Assembly: GCA_963753815.1 (NCBI GenBank)
Contig: CAVWDU010000003.1
Location: 1,054,001 to 1,118,000, forward strand
DNA: 64,000 bases
Reading direction: 5' to 3'
Source: CAVWDU01 sp963753815
GTDB taxonomy: Bacteria > Pseudomonadota > Gammaproteobacteria > Pseudomonadales > Halieaceae
Shown here: piece after piece, positions 1-11,053 of the stretch
Layout of the letters: each line of letters opens with the position of its first letter
Position numbering within the stretch: the first letter of the stretch is position 1
Position numbers and translations under genes: made by a program
Notes under the pieces: generated by a model
Seen by the model: only the letters and a program-made list of their open reading frames with translations
Told to the model about the DNA's origin: nothing
The model's database searches: none

Positions 1-1755
1 TTCACCCGCTTCGAGCTGGACGAGGAGGCCGCCGCAGGTTGGTGCCATAGCCTGCCGATGGCAAACGCCCAGCGCGCCGCCCAGCAACTGCGTTATGTGC
101 TCAGTGATCTCAACCGGGTCGAGTTGCCGCCCGGACTTCGCTTTCGCATCCTCGAGGCGTTGCGACCCAATCTCCGCGTGGCACTGTCCGGCCTCGAGAA
201 ACGCTTCCTCAATCAACCATTAATTGTGCCGGAAGAACCCCGCCAGTTGGCGGAACTGGCCGACAGCCTGAATGGCCTGGCCACCACGGCCTACACCATG
301 GTCGCCGTGCACGCCATCCAGCAGCAGGGCTCGATAAAGGGCGTGAGTCCGGCCAGGCTTGTTTGCGAGGCTATTTACCGCGCGCTTCGATTCTGTGGCC
401 AGAGCATGCTGCAGGCCTTGCAGCTCTACCAGCCAGTGGAAGCCGGTCAATGGCTGACGATGCATCAGTTGTTCCGACTGGCGGAGCGCCAGCAGCTTAC
501 GCGGCTGCCGGTCACCGACAGCGCAGAAGGCGGCAATACCATCGCCAGCATCTACCTGCGGGCGGTGCTGCTGGCCTGCTGTAAACCCAACCAATTGCGG
601 CAGAGTGACCTCAACGGCATCTACCGCGGACTGCTGCGCTGGTGCAAGTTCGCACACCTGTCCGCTCACTCGGAGTGCGCGGGCCTTTTCGTTGTGGATC
701 TCGGCAGCGATACCCGGCCCGGTTACCGCGCCCTGCAGAGCGAAGAGCCGGGCGAGGAGCACCGCTGCATCCGCACCGAGGCGCTGGTGGAGCACCTGTC
801 CGCACTGCGGCAGCAGGCGCACCGCATGGGCAAGACCGGCATACAGGTTGCGGAAGATACCAGCGTACCCCTGAACATCCTCGACCACGTCATCTGGTCG
901 CTGGGTACCATGAGCCAGCGCGATTTCGCCCGGGTCGCGGGAGAAGGCACCATCAACATGGCCATCGGCCTGAGCAGTGTGCACTACCACGTGGCGGGTG
1001 AACGCACGTTCGGGCAATTACTCTACGGCGAGGCCTACCGGCCCGCAGATATCGAACGCCAGGACAACCCCTTCCTGCCCCGCGGCGACCGCGCCGATCA
1101 CCCGGTGGATGATGCCGACCTGCCCGGTGCCCGGGAGCCGATACAGGGCTACATCGTGGTCGAAGACGCCGGCCTGCAAGCGGCCGATATCGCCGACAGC
1201 CAGCAACTGCCGCCGGAACAGCGCTATCCGGTAATGGATGTGCGCGTGGTCAATTCAAGCCCGGGAGGTTACGGCCTGGAATGGCCCAGGGAGGTCGCAC
1301 CGGACCTGCACGCAGGAGACCTGATCTGTGTTCGCGAGGGCGAGAACGAAGACTGGTCAGTTGGCGCCGTGCGCTGGGTCGACCAGCCCGCGGGCGAACA
1401 TACCCGCGTCGGTATCGAGCTGCTGAGCCCGTACGCCAAGGCCTACGGTGCCGTTATCCACCACAAAACCGGGCGCGACGCAGAGCCCATGCGGGTTCTG
1501 CTGCTGCCGGAGATCAAACTCGTCGGCCAGTCCCACACGATGCTGACCCCTCGGGCCGGATTCAAGGAAAAGCAGAAGGTCACACTGTTGCGCGAAGGCG
1601 AGGAGTTCCTGATCCAGCTGCAGCAACCCGTGGCCGTAACCGGCAGTTTCGCGCGCTTCGGGTTCCGCTATATCAAGCAGCTGGAGGAAGTGGTTGCCGA
1701 AAATCTGAGCGGCCTGCCGGATTCGGCCTATGACTCCGTCTGGAGCAGCATCTAG
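1..1755 (+). CDS. FimW/PA4958-like PilZ-type c-di-GMP receptor (5' end outside window)
   Basis: The reading frame is open from base 1 and ends at TAG 1753-1755, so the true start lies upstream; the ATG at 58 is internal. It resembles the long P. aeruginosa PA4958 (FimW) family: a helical N-terminal two thirds and a C-terminal beta-rich PilZ-like part (about residues 420-560 counted from the ATG, including RVVNSSPGGYGLEW, which fits a PilZ-like D/NxSxxG segment). FimW is known as a c-di-GMP receptor acting in type IV pilus assembly and surface attachment. In Pseudomonas fimX lies between this gene and serB; here only a small repeat element separates them. Family assignment rests on recalled similarity plus synteny with serB, ahpA and parC. 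No signal peptide or membrane segment is seen, so it is probably cytosolic. Confidence 0.62.
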   Translation, partial: FTRFELDEEAAAGWCHSLPMANAQRAAQQLRYVLSDLNRVELPPGLRFRILEALRPNLRVALSGLEKRFLNQPLIVPEEPRQLAELADSLNGLATTAYTMVAVHAIQQQGSIKGVSPARLVCEAIYRALRFCGQSMLQALQLYQPVEAGQWLTMHQLFRLAERQQLTRLPVTDSAEGGNTIASIYLRAVLLACCKPNQLRQSDLNGIYRGLLRWCKFAHLSAHSECAGLFVVDLGSDTRPGYRALQSEEPGEEHRCIRTEALVEHLSALRQQAHRMGKTGIQVAEDTSVPLNILDHVIWSLGTMSQRDFARVAGEGTINMAIGLSSVHYHVAGERTFGQLLYGEAYRPADIERQDNPFLPRGDRADHPVDDADLPGAREPIQGYIVVEDAGLQAADIADSQQLPPEQRYPVMDVRVVNSSPGGYGLEWPREVAPDLHAGDLICVREGENEDWSVGAVRWVDQPAGEHTRVGIELLSPYAKAYGAVIHHKTGRDAEPMRVLLLPEIKLVGQSHTMLTPRAGFKEKQKVTLLREGEEFLIQLQQPVAVTGSFARFGFRYIKQLEEVVAENLSGLPDSAYDSVWSSI

Positions 1756-1762
1756 CTAATAA

Positions 1763-1908
1763 TAGCAGCCTGTTGAAAAAGTCACAGGCGAGTGCGAGAC
1801 AAGGCAAAAATCTGCGAAAAACCGCAATGTACACGATAGTACATGAGGATTTTGAGCCGATTTTTAACGCCGTATCGTGCCGGCTGGGGCTTTTTCAACA
1901 GGCTGCTA
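1763..1908. mobile_element. MITE-like palindromic element with 19-bp perfect inverted repeats
   Basis: The ends 1763-1781 (TAGCAGCCTGTTGAAAAAG) and 1890-1908 are perfect reverse complements. The 146-bp interior codes for nothing and has an inner palindrome (ATGTAC...GTACAT, about 1826-1843). This is the build of a non-autonomous miniature inverted-repeat element. It sits between two convergent genes, and its right end supplies the TAG stop of serB (1906-1908). No clear target-site duplication is visible. As RNA, the whole element would fold into one long hairpin and could act as a terminator for both genes. Confidence 0.75.
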
Positions 1909-3120
1909 GCCCCCCTGGTGGCGGTCTGAAAAGCCCAATAGATAGAGGATCGCGTCCAGCCCGAGGGTGGAGATCGACTGCTCGGCCGACTGCTTGACCA
2001 GGGGTTTGGCGCGAAACGCGATGCCCAGGCCGGCTATGCTCAGCATGGGCAGATCGTTGGCGCCGTCCCCTACCGCAATCACCTGCTGCAGATCGATATC
2101 ATCGCGAGCCGCCAGTTTGCGCAGTAACTGCGCCTTGCGTTCGCCATCGACGATTTTCCCCACGACCCGGCCGGTGACCTTGCCGTCGACGATCTCCAGT
2201 TCGTTGGCGTGGATGTGGTCGATGCCGAGCCGACGCTGCAGGTGGCGGGCGAAGAACGTGAAACCGCCGGAAAGGATGGCCGTCTTGTAGCCCAGCCTGC
2301 GCAGGGTCTGCAACAGGTGTTCCGCGCCCTCGGTCGTCTCCAGCCTGTCTGCCACCTGCAGCAGCGCCGCCTCGGGCAGCCCCTTCAGCAGCGCTACCCG
2401 TCGTCGGAAACTCTCGGCGAAATCCAGTTCGCCGCGCATCGCGGACTCGGTAATCGCCCGGACCTCGGGACCAACACCGGCGAGATCGGCCAGCTCGTCG
2501 ATGACCTCGGCCTCGATGAGGGTGGAGTCCATATCGAAGGCAACAAGACGACGATTACGCCGGTAGATACTGTCCTCCTGGAAGGCCAGATCGACGTCCA
2601 GTTCGCGGGTGAGTTCCAGCAGGTCGCGACGGAATCTCTCGGCGTCTGCCAGTGGTCCGCGCACCGAGAACTCGACGCAGGACTTGCTGTATTCCGGCAG
2701 TGGACCGAGGGGTATGCGGCCGGAAAGCCGGGTGATACCGTCGATATTTACCCCGTGCCGGGCGGTGATTGCTGTGAGACGGGACAGGTGGTTGGCGGTA
2801 ATCTTGCGGGCGAGCAAGGTGATGATGTAACGCCGCCTGCCCTGTTCGGTTACCCAGGCGGCATAGCTGTCGGCAGTGACCGCAGTGATGCGGCAGCGCA
2901 GCCCGCTGTCGCGGGCGAACGTCTCTATAGCTGCGCAGAGAGCGTCCCGATCCGCCGCAGCAGGCACTTCAACCAACACGCCAACAGACAGAGTGGCATG
3001 AATCACGGCCTGGCCGATGTCGAGGATGTTGACATCGCGCTCGGCGAGAATGGCGGTAACGCCGGCGGTCAGGCCGGGTTTGTCCTCACCGGAGAACGTC
3101 AATAACAGAATGGTATTCAC
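1906..3120 (-). CDS. serB: Phosphoserine phosphatase SerB
   Basis: Catalyses the last step of serine biosynthesis, hydrolysing O-phospho-L-serine. The 404-residue protein has two N-terminal ACT-like regulatory domains (about 1-90 and 95-175) followed by a HAD phosphatase domain. Visible motifs: the nucleophile segment DMDSTLIEAEVIDELA (HAD motif I, first Asp catalytic), SGGFTFF (motif II) and AVGDGANDLPML (motif III, Mg2+ ligands). The length equals the long Pseudomonas-type SerB. The ATG at 3120 is supported by a purine-rich stretch just upstream. It is divergent from the AhpA-like gene, as in Pseudomonas. The stop codon lies inside the inverted repeat of the adjacent MITE, so the last residues (HQGG) may have been changed by insertion. 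Confidence 0.95.
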   Translation of the reverse strand: MNTILLLTFSGEDKPGLTAGVTAILAERDVNILDIGQAVIHATLSVGVLVEVPAAADRDALCAAIETFARDSGLRCRITAVTADSYAAWVTEQGRRRYIITLLARKITANHLSRLTAITARHGVNIDGITRLSGRIPLGPLPEYSKSCVEFSVRGPLADAERFRRDLLELTRELDVDLAFQEDSIYRRNRRLVAFDMDSTLIEAEVIDELADLAGVGPEVRAITESAMRGELDFAESFRRRVALLKGLPEAALLQVADRLETTEGAEHLLQTLRRLGYKTAILSGGFTFFARHLQRRLGIDHIHANELEIVDGKVTGRVVGKIVDGERKAQLLRKLAARDDIDLQQVIAVGDGANDLPMLSIAGLGIAFRAKPLVKQSAEQSISTLGLDAILYLLGFSDRHQGG

Positions 3121-3284
3121 GCGTCTCTCTGGCCCCGGGCTCCGCGATCGCGAGCTGTTGCTGTGGATAACTGGTTATTCTAACGATCGCACCAGACGAG
3201 CGAAATGTCGAGCACGCCACAATATGACGGAAAAAATCCCGGCGAGATGCTCGCTGTCTTTGTGACTGGTTTATACTCGCTCGT

Positions 3285-4559
3285 TTGCCAGACATATCAT
3301 CACCTGTGACCCGTCGCCTGGATAGAATAAGCATCAGCCAGCAAGCGGCCCTGTTGACGGCAGGCCTTTGCCTGCTGGTCGGCATCGCGCTGGTCGGCCT
3401 CGCCGCGGTATCGAGCCGCCACATGCTCTCGACCCAGCAACAGGCGTTCGGGACCGCGCTCGCCGGGCAACTGGCCCACCGCATCAGCGCGACCCTGGAA
3501 ACCGGCAACCTGCTCGGCGTGAACGCGTCGCTGCAGCGTTTCGTGCGCGCAACCGCCGCCGAACAGGCCGCCATCTACGACATCGAAGGCAAGGTCATCG
3601 GCCAATCGGGCGAGGTCCGCGGACAGCACATCGACCGTTTCCGTGCGGACGTGCGCATCGAGGAGGACATCGCCGGCGAAGTCGTCGTCACCCTGAACAG
3701 CGACGCGGCCCACGCCGCCCAGCAGCGCCTGCTGCTCAGCCTGGGCGGCCTCGCCGTCGTATTGAGTATCGCGGTGTACGGGCTGACGCATTACCTCAGC
3801 CAGCGTCCGGCGCGACGCCTGACCCGCCTTGCGGAGGCCGTCGCGCAGGAAGATACATCGCCCCCGCCCGGGGCACTGAACGAACTCGCAGGACTCGAAG
3901 CCCGGATCGAGGCACTGCCGCTGGACCTGTTGCGAACCCGCAGCAGTAGCGACCCCGGCGATGACAGCTATCGCAGCACGGCGGTGCTTTACCTGCACCT
4001 GACCAGCCTCGCAAAGTACGTCGACACCCTCGACGAGGCGGCCCTGCAGAACTACATCCAGCGCCTGCACCGGGCGGTGTTCGCGGCCGCCGGCTTCTAC
4101 GGCGGAGAATTGCAGGTGGTACGGCAGTTCGGGTTGGCCCTGTACTTCTGCGGCGACACCATCCCCGGATCGCCCTCGGCAGGGTCACCCGCGTTCCGGG
4201 CCACGGCCTGTGCCTGGCTGATCCAGGCCGTCTGCGCCGGCCTGGAGGAAGACATGTCACTGTCCCTGTCGGTTGCAATGGCGATCGACCAGAGCGAACT
4301 GACCGCCGGCAATGCCGATGACATTTATCCCGGCCTGTACGTCCAGCACATTCTCGACCGGCTGCACGCCCTGTGCGGAAGCCAGCCGCCCAAGGTGCTG
4401 CTGTCACCGGCGATCTGCGCCGATACGGAGATCGAAAGCCGGGTGGTGCAGCACGCAACCGAACTGCAGGACTACGGCATGCTGGACGAGTTCGTCGCCC
4501 CGCACAGCGACCTGCTTGAGCGACAGTTGCAGTTGATTTTGCGGCGCCTGCGGGCCTGA
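3285..4559 (+). CDS. AhpA/YtjB-family inner-membrane protein
   Basis: A 424-residue protein with an N-terminal membrane segment (about 20-43), a periplasmic PAS-like stretch (about 45-140), a second membrane segment (about 148-168) and a cytosolic C-terminal domain. This architecture and its place between serB and parC match PA4961 / E. coli YtjB (SmpA). The molecular role is not settled; it looks like a sensor lacking a kinase domain. The frame opens with TTG 3285; GTG 3306 is an in-frame alternative and fits better with a TATACT box at 3272-3277. The stop is two bases from the parC stop, so the two genes converge with no room for a terminator. Confidence 0.72.
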   Translation: MPDISSPVTRRLDRISISQQAALLTAGLCLLVGIALVGLAAVSSRHMLSTQQQAFGTALAGQLAHRISATLETGNLLGVNASLQRFVRATAAEQAAIYDIEGKVIGQSGEVRGQHIDRFRADVRIEEDIAGEVVVTLNSDAAHAAQQRLLLSLGGLAVVLSIAVYGLTHYLSQRPARRLTRLAEAVAQEDTSPPPGALNELAGLEARIEALPLDLLRTRSSSDPGDDSYRSTAVLYLHLTSLAKYVDTLDEAALQNYIQRLHRAVFAAAGFYGGELQVVRQFGLALYFCGDTIPGSPSAGSPAFRATACAWLIQAVCAGLEEDMSLSLSVAMAIDQSELTAGNADDIYPGLYVQHILDRLHALCGSQPPKVLLSPAICADTEIESRVVQHATELQDYGMLDEFVAPHSDLLERQLQLILRRLRA

Positions 4560-4560
4560 C

Positions 4561-6813
4561 TCACTCCACCCGGATCGCATCCACTTTCTGGAACCCGCGG
4601 GGCAACTTGTTGCCACGCCGGCCACGCTCGCCCCGGTAGTGCTCCAGCTCCGAGAACTTCAGCGTCAGGTGACGCTTGCCGGCGTGCACGATCAGTGACT
4701 GCTGCTCGGTAAGCACCTGCACCGCGAGCATGAATTCCTCGCGGCTCTGCACCCGGGCGCCGGGGATGTTGATAATCTTGTTACCCTTGCCGCGGGCCAG
4801 TTGCGGCAGGTCGGCCAGGGGAAAGACCAGCAGGCGCCCTTCGTTGGACACCGCCGCGACCCAGGCATCATCGATTGATGCCAGCGCGGCCGGCTGCAGC
4901 ACCCGGCTGCCCTTGGGCAGCGTCAACGCCGCTTTGCCGGAACGGTTCTTGGTCTGCAGGTCATCGAGTCTGGCGACGAAACCATAGCCGGCATCACTCG
5001 CCAGCAGGTAGAGGCTTTCCGGCGCACCCATCATCATGCCGTCGAAACCGGCACCCGAGGGCGGATTGATGCGACCGGTGACCGGCTCTCCCTGCCCGCG
5101 GGCCGAGGGCAGGTCGTGCGAGCTGATCGTGTAGGCGCGCCCGGTGGAATCGAGGATCACCACCGGCTGGTTACTGCGGCCCAGTGCCGACATCTTGTAA
5201 GCGTCGCCGGATTTGTAGCTCAGTGAGGTGGGGTCGATATCGTGGCCCTTGGCGGCACGGATCCAGCCCTTCTCCGACATCACCACGGTGATCGGGTCGG
5301 CCGACATCAGCTCCAGCGCACTGAAGGCGCGGGGCTCCTCCCGCTCGACCAGCGGTGACCGGCGGTCGTCACCGAATTTTTCCGCCACCGCGAGCAGCTC
5401 CTTGCGAATCAGCGTCTTCAACCGCGCGGCGCTGCCCAGCGTTTTTTCCAGGCCGTCCCGCTCGGCTTCGAGCTCGGCCTGCTCGCCCCGGATTTTCATC
5501 TCCTCCAGCTTCGCCAGGTTGCGCAGCTTGAGTTCGAGGATTGCCTCGGCCTGGATGTCGGTAATGTCGAACCGCGCCATCAATGCCGGCTTCGGCTCAT
5601 CTTCAGTACGGATGATGTGGATGACTTCATCGATGTTGAGATAGGCCACCAGGTAGCCGGCGAGGATGTGCAGGCGCCGGCGCACGCGTTCCAGCCGGTG
5701 CTCCAGCCGCCGGCGCACGGTATCGGTGCGGAACGAGAGCCACTCACGCAGAATGTCGCGCAGGCTTTTCACGCCTGGCCGGCCGTCGATGCCGATCACG
5801 TTGAGGTTGACCCGGTAACTGCGCTCCAGGTCAGTGGTGGCGAACAGGTGGCTCATCAGGCGCCTCGATGTCCACGCGGTTGGAGCGCGGCACGATGACC
5901 AGCCGGGTCGGGTTTTCGTGATCGGACTCGTCGCGCAGGTCCGCCACCATGGGCAGCTTTTTGGCCTGCATCTGCTGGGCGATCTGCTCCAGGACGCGCG
6001 AGCCCGAGACCTGGTAGGGCAGTGGCGTTGACCACGATATCGCCGCCCTCCTTCTCCCATACCGCGCGCATCTTCAGCCCGCCCCGGCCGGATTCGTAGA
6101 GGGCAACGAGGTCCTCCCGCGGGGTGATGATCTCAGCCTCGGTCGGAAAGTCCGGCCCCAGCACGTGCTCGCACAATTCAGCGGTGGTGACTGCGCGGCG
6201 CATCCAGCAAGCGGATCGCCGCGGATACCACCTCGCGCAGGTTGTGCGGCGGGACATCGGTCGCCATGCCGACGGCGATGCCGGTGGTACCGTTGAGCAG
6301 CAGGTTCGGCACCTGGGCCGGCAGGACCGACGGTTCGTCCAGGGTGCCGTCGAAGTTGGGTGCCCAGTCCACCGTGCCCTGGCCGAGTTCCGCCAGCAGG
6401 ACATCGGCATAGGCGGTGAGCCGGGATTCGGTGTAGCGCATGGCGGCAAAGGATTTGGGGTCGTCCGGCGAACCCCAGTTGCCCTGGCCGTCGATCAGCG
6501 GATAGCGGTAGCTGAAATTCTGCGCCATCAGCACCATGGCCTCGTAGGCGGCGCTGTCGCCGTGGGGGTGAAATTTGCCGATGACGTCGCCGACGGTGCG
6601 CGCCGACTTCTTGAATTTGGCGCTGGCCTTGAGGCCCAGCTCGCTCATGGCGTAGACGATGCGCCGCTGCACCGGCTTCAGGCCGTCGCCCACATGGGGC
6701 AGCGCGCGGTCGAGAATGACGTACATCGAGTAGTCGAGATACGCCTTCTCGGTGTACTGTTTCATCGACACCTGTTCGATGCCGTCGTCTTCCCGTTCCA
6801 GATTATCGGACAT
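4561..6813 (-). CDS. parC: DNA topoisomerase IV subunit A ParC (three frameshifts as read)
   Basis: The A subunit of topoisomerase IV, which decatenates daughter chromosomes. The start MSDNLEREDDGIEQVSMKQY and the quinolone-resistance region HPHGDSAAYEAMV (Ser and Glu positions wild-type-like) are clear, as is the catalytic Tyr in AAMRYTESRLT. The coding frame changes at about 6195, 6023 and 5860, each time by one extra base. Between these points the frames read AVTTAELCEHVLGPDFP, then LPYQVSGSRVLEQIAQQM, then MSHLFATTDLERSYRVN, all expected ParC sequence. Removing three bases gives 749 residues, the normal length. Because parC is essential and no other copy is visible here, the shifts are most likely sequence errors. 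parE is not in the window. Confidence 0.9.
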
Positions 6814-6895
6814 GAATGACTGCTTACCCTGTGGTTGCCGCGTATGCTGCTACATTTGCTGCCGCGTTGCCTGACCGGTGCCCGGAGGCGGCCGC

Positions 6896-7708
6896 TCAGT
6901 GCGGACCGTGGTTGACGCTGATGCCGACCAGTTGCTCGTTGAGGTTGACGATGGAGTTCGCCATGTCGATCAACAGGCTGTGGATCGTTGCGGGATGGCT
7001 CTTGATGAGATCGGTGAACTGCTCCTTGGGAACCTTGACCACCGCACAGCGGCTCTTGGCCCGCACCGTGGCGCTGCGGTCGGCGTGGGTCAGCGCCGCC
7101 ATGGCGCCAAAAATCTCACCCTCGCCGATGCGGCCGACGATCACGTCATCGACCACCACCTCGGCGATGCCTTCGGACATGTTGAACACGTAATCCGCCC
7201 GGTCACCCTGGCGGATGATCACCGACCCGGCCTCGAAGACCTCGAACCCCGGGCTGGCCATGTTGTCTTCCTCGGTGCGGGCCGCCGTGATCCGCAGCAT
7301 GATGCCCGCGTAGGTCACCAACAGTCGGGTCCACAGCTTGATGGCCGTGGGTTCGGAGAATACCCGGGACATGAATTCCAGTGCCGGGTAACTGGAGAGC
7401 GTGGCACCGGCCTCGCTGCCATAGTAGACGGCCACCTCCTGGTCGGTGGTGCCGGTGACATCGGGCAACAGCATATCGCCAGGCTCGAGCATGTAGATCG
7501 TGCGGCCCTTGTAGCGGGCGGTTATCGAGCCCGCATCGACGCGGTAGAACTGGCCGCCGTCGAAACCCCGGAAGTTGCCTTCTTCCGTGGGCTCGACCTC
7601 CACCGTGATCGACGGTACCACGACCACGTCAAGCAGCGCGCCAACCAGCTTCTTGTACTGCTGGTTCAGCAACGCGAAATCCTGCGCGAGATCGGCATTT
7701 GCCAACAT
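6896..7708 (-). CDS. Cyclic nucleotide-binding domain protein without DNA-binding domain
   Basis: A 270-residue protein starting MLANADLAQDFALLNQQYK. The N-terminal ~140 residues form an unassigned domain; residues about 150-260 form a cNMP-binding (Crp-like) beta-roll with the phosphate-cassette-like stretch GEIFGAMAALTHADRSATVRA. No helix-turn-helix follows, so it is not a Crp/Fnr transcription factor. The ATG 7708 is preceded by a GGGGGC ribosome-binding stretch; the frame stays open far upstream, but that part is antisense to the elaA-like gene. It lies between parC and a divergent acetyltransferase. It may sense a nucleotide or act as a regulatory scaffold; the ligand cannot be told from sequence. 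Confidence 0.7.
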   Translation of the reverse strand: MLANADLAQDFALLNQQYKKLVGALLDVVVVPSITVEVEPTEEGNFRGFDGGQFYRVDAGSITARYKGRTIYMLEPGDMLLPDVTGTTDQEVAVYYGSEAGATLSSYPALEFMSRVFSEPTAIKLWTRLLVTYAGIMLRITAARTEEDNMASPGFEVFEAGSVIIRQGDRADYVFNMSEGIAEVVVDDVIVGRIGEGEIFGAMAALTHADRSATVRAKSRCAVVKVPKEQFTDLIKSHPATIHSLLIDMANSIVNLNEQLVGISVNHGPH

Positions 7709-7888
7709 AGGCGCCCCCTGCCCCTGCAGCGCGCGCTTATCCGACAGACGGCCGACAGCGCGAGCTGGTTGTTGCGCCCATCCCCGAATGGTGGTGGCCG
7801 CTGATTTGCGCTCAATAGTAGCAACTAATTGGTCGGCGGAGAACGTTTCCCGGTAACATTTGGCTACCGAGCCAACAGGAGACACCGC

Positions 7889-8338
7889 GTGAGCGAACAA
7901 TGGTCCACCTGCCATTTCGACGAACTCGATCCCAGGGCGCTGTACGACATCCTGAAACTGCGCCTGGAGGTGTTCGCGCTGGAACAGGCCTGCCTGTACC
8001 AGGACCTCGACGGACTCGACCCGCAGTGCCTGCACATGCAGTGCTGCGACGGCGGCGAACTGCTCGCCTACCAGCGCTGCCTGCCCCCCGGGCTGAGTTA
8101 CCCGGCGAGTTCGCTGGGGCGGATCGTGGTGGCGCCGGCCGGTCGCGGCCGGCAGTTGGGGCGCGAGCTGGTGCGCCGGGGCATCGAATGCAACCAGAAG
8201 CAGTGGCCCGGCAGCGGCATCACCATCGGCGCCCAGGCCTACCTGGAGAAGTTTTACGCAAGCTTCGGCTTTGTATCGGAGGGCGAGCCCTATGACGAGG
8301 ACGGCATCATGCACATCACCATGCACCTGCGGGAATAG
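7889..8338 (+). CDS. ElaA-like GNAT N-acetyltransferase
   Basis: A 149-residue single-domain GNAT protein close in length to E. coli ElaA (153). The acetyl-CoA P-loop is in GRIVVAPAGRGRQLGRELV (residues about 73-91), and the N-terminal LYDILKLRLEVFALEQ is typical of ElaA. The GTG start at 7889 follows a CAGGAGA Shine-Dalgarno at good spacing and starts the family sequence; a longer frame from 7829 lacks such support. The substrate of ElaA proteins is unknown. It is divergent from the cNMP protein and convergent with dtd. Confidence 0.82.
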   Translation: MSEQWSTCHFDELDPRALYDILKLRLEVFALEQACLYQDLDGLDPQCLHMQCCDGGELLAYQRCLPPGLSYPASSLGRIVVAPAGRGRQLGRELVRRGIECNQKQWPGSGITIGAQAYLEKFYASFGFVSEGEPYDEDGIMHITMHLRE

Positions 8339-8348
8339 CCGGGTTCGA

Positions 8349-8789
8349 TCAGTCAAACTCCAGCAGAAACGTCACCGGGCCGTCGTTGACCAGCTCCACC
8401 TGCATGTCGGCGCCGAAGACGCCGGCGGCCACCGGGTCGTGCAGTTCGCGCAGCCGCTGTAAGGTATATGCGTAAAGCATTTCTGCCTCGGCCGGCGCCA
8501 TCGCCCTGGAAAATCCGGGTCGCAGGCCCTTGCGGGTCTCCGCCGACAGGGTGAACTGGGACACCAGCAGCACACCACCGCCGGCCTCGACCACGTTGCG
8601 GTTCATGCGTCCCTGCTCGTCGCTGAACAGGCGGTAGGCGAGCAGCTTTTCCAGCATCCGCCCGGCTACGGCCGCGTCGTCCGTGCGGTCGAGGCCCAGC
8701 AACACCAGCACGCCTGCACCGATTTCACCCACGGACTCGCCGGCGACACTGACCGAGGCGCGGCTGACCCGTTGCAGCAGGGCCGCGCA

Positions 8790-8790
<1 letters not shown>
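8349..8790 (-). CDS. dtd: D-aminoacyl-tRNA deacylase Dtd (one frameshift near the start)
   Basis: Removes D-amino acids wrongly loaded onto tRNA. The body reads GEIGAGVLVLLGLDRTDD and has the cross-subunit motif VLLVSQFTL plus GLRPGFSRA, the Gly-X-Pro-like loop of the family. The expected start MRALLQRVSRASVSVAG is present, but one extra G at about 8783-8784 (ATGCGCGGCC for ATGCGCGCC) separates the ATG at 8790 from the body. Without it the product is 146 residues, the usual length. The ATG overlaps the typA stop as TGATG, so typA-dtd is a translationally coupled pair. Confidence 0.88.
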
Positions 8791-10606
<1,816 letters not shown>

Positions 10607-11053
10607 AACGGGTCCTCGCGCGCACCTGCGCGCAGCTATTGCGGGTGCGACCTGCACCGGAGGGAAAGGGCGCGGATTATACCGCGGTGCCGTGGCCGCC
10701 GCTTGTGAAATAACACCGACCCTCGGGCCCCGGGGAGGTGTTCAGCGGGGCATCATCTCAGGCAGGCCCGATGCCGACAGTCCGTCTCGCCACAGAATGC
10801 TCCAAAACAGGGCGAATATGCTCTATAATGGTGCGCAAATAGCGTAAAGGCTGACGGTGCCGTTAAAATATCGTCGCGATTCAGAGAGTTAGTGCAGGCA
10901 CCTTTTTGGCACAGCTCTTGCTTTCACCTCCGTGCCATCAGACCGACGGGCACGGTCCGTCGCCAGCGGTGAGCTTGTGCCGCTCACCAGGGCAGCACAA
11001 CTGGCAGCGCCCGGCGATGCCGGCCCGATTATCTTTCCCATGGAGACCACAAG
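10607..11053 (+). promoter_or_regulatory. glnA regulatory region: tandem NtrC sites and sigma-54 promoter
   Basis: A 447-bp region between typA and glnA. A sigma-54 promoter is seen at 10907-10922: TGGCAC, a 5-base spacer, then TTGCT, with GG and GC elements 12 bp apart, as required. About 90 bp upstream a strong NtrC-like dyad TGCTCTATAATGGTGCG (10819-10835) matches TGCACYA-N3-TGGTGCA, and a weaker one (10798-10814) lies 21 bp before it on the same face of the helix. The better site contains TATAAT, a plausible vegetative -10 that NtrC would block, as known for E. coli glnAp1. The predicted sigma-54 start is near 10933. Confidence 0.82.
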
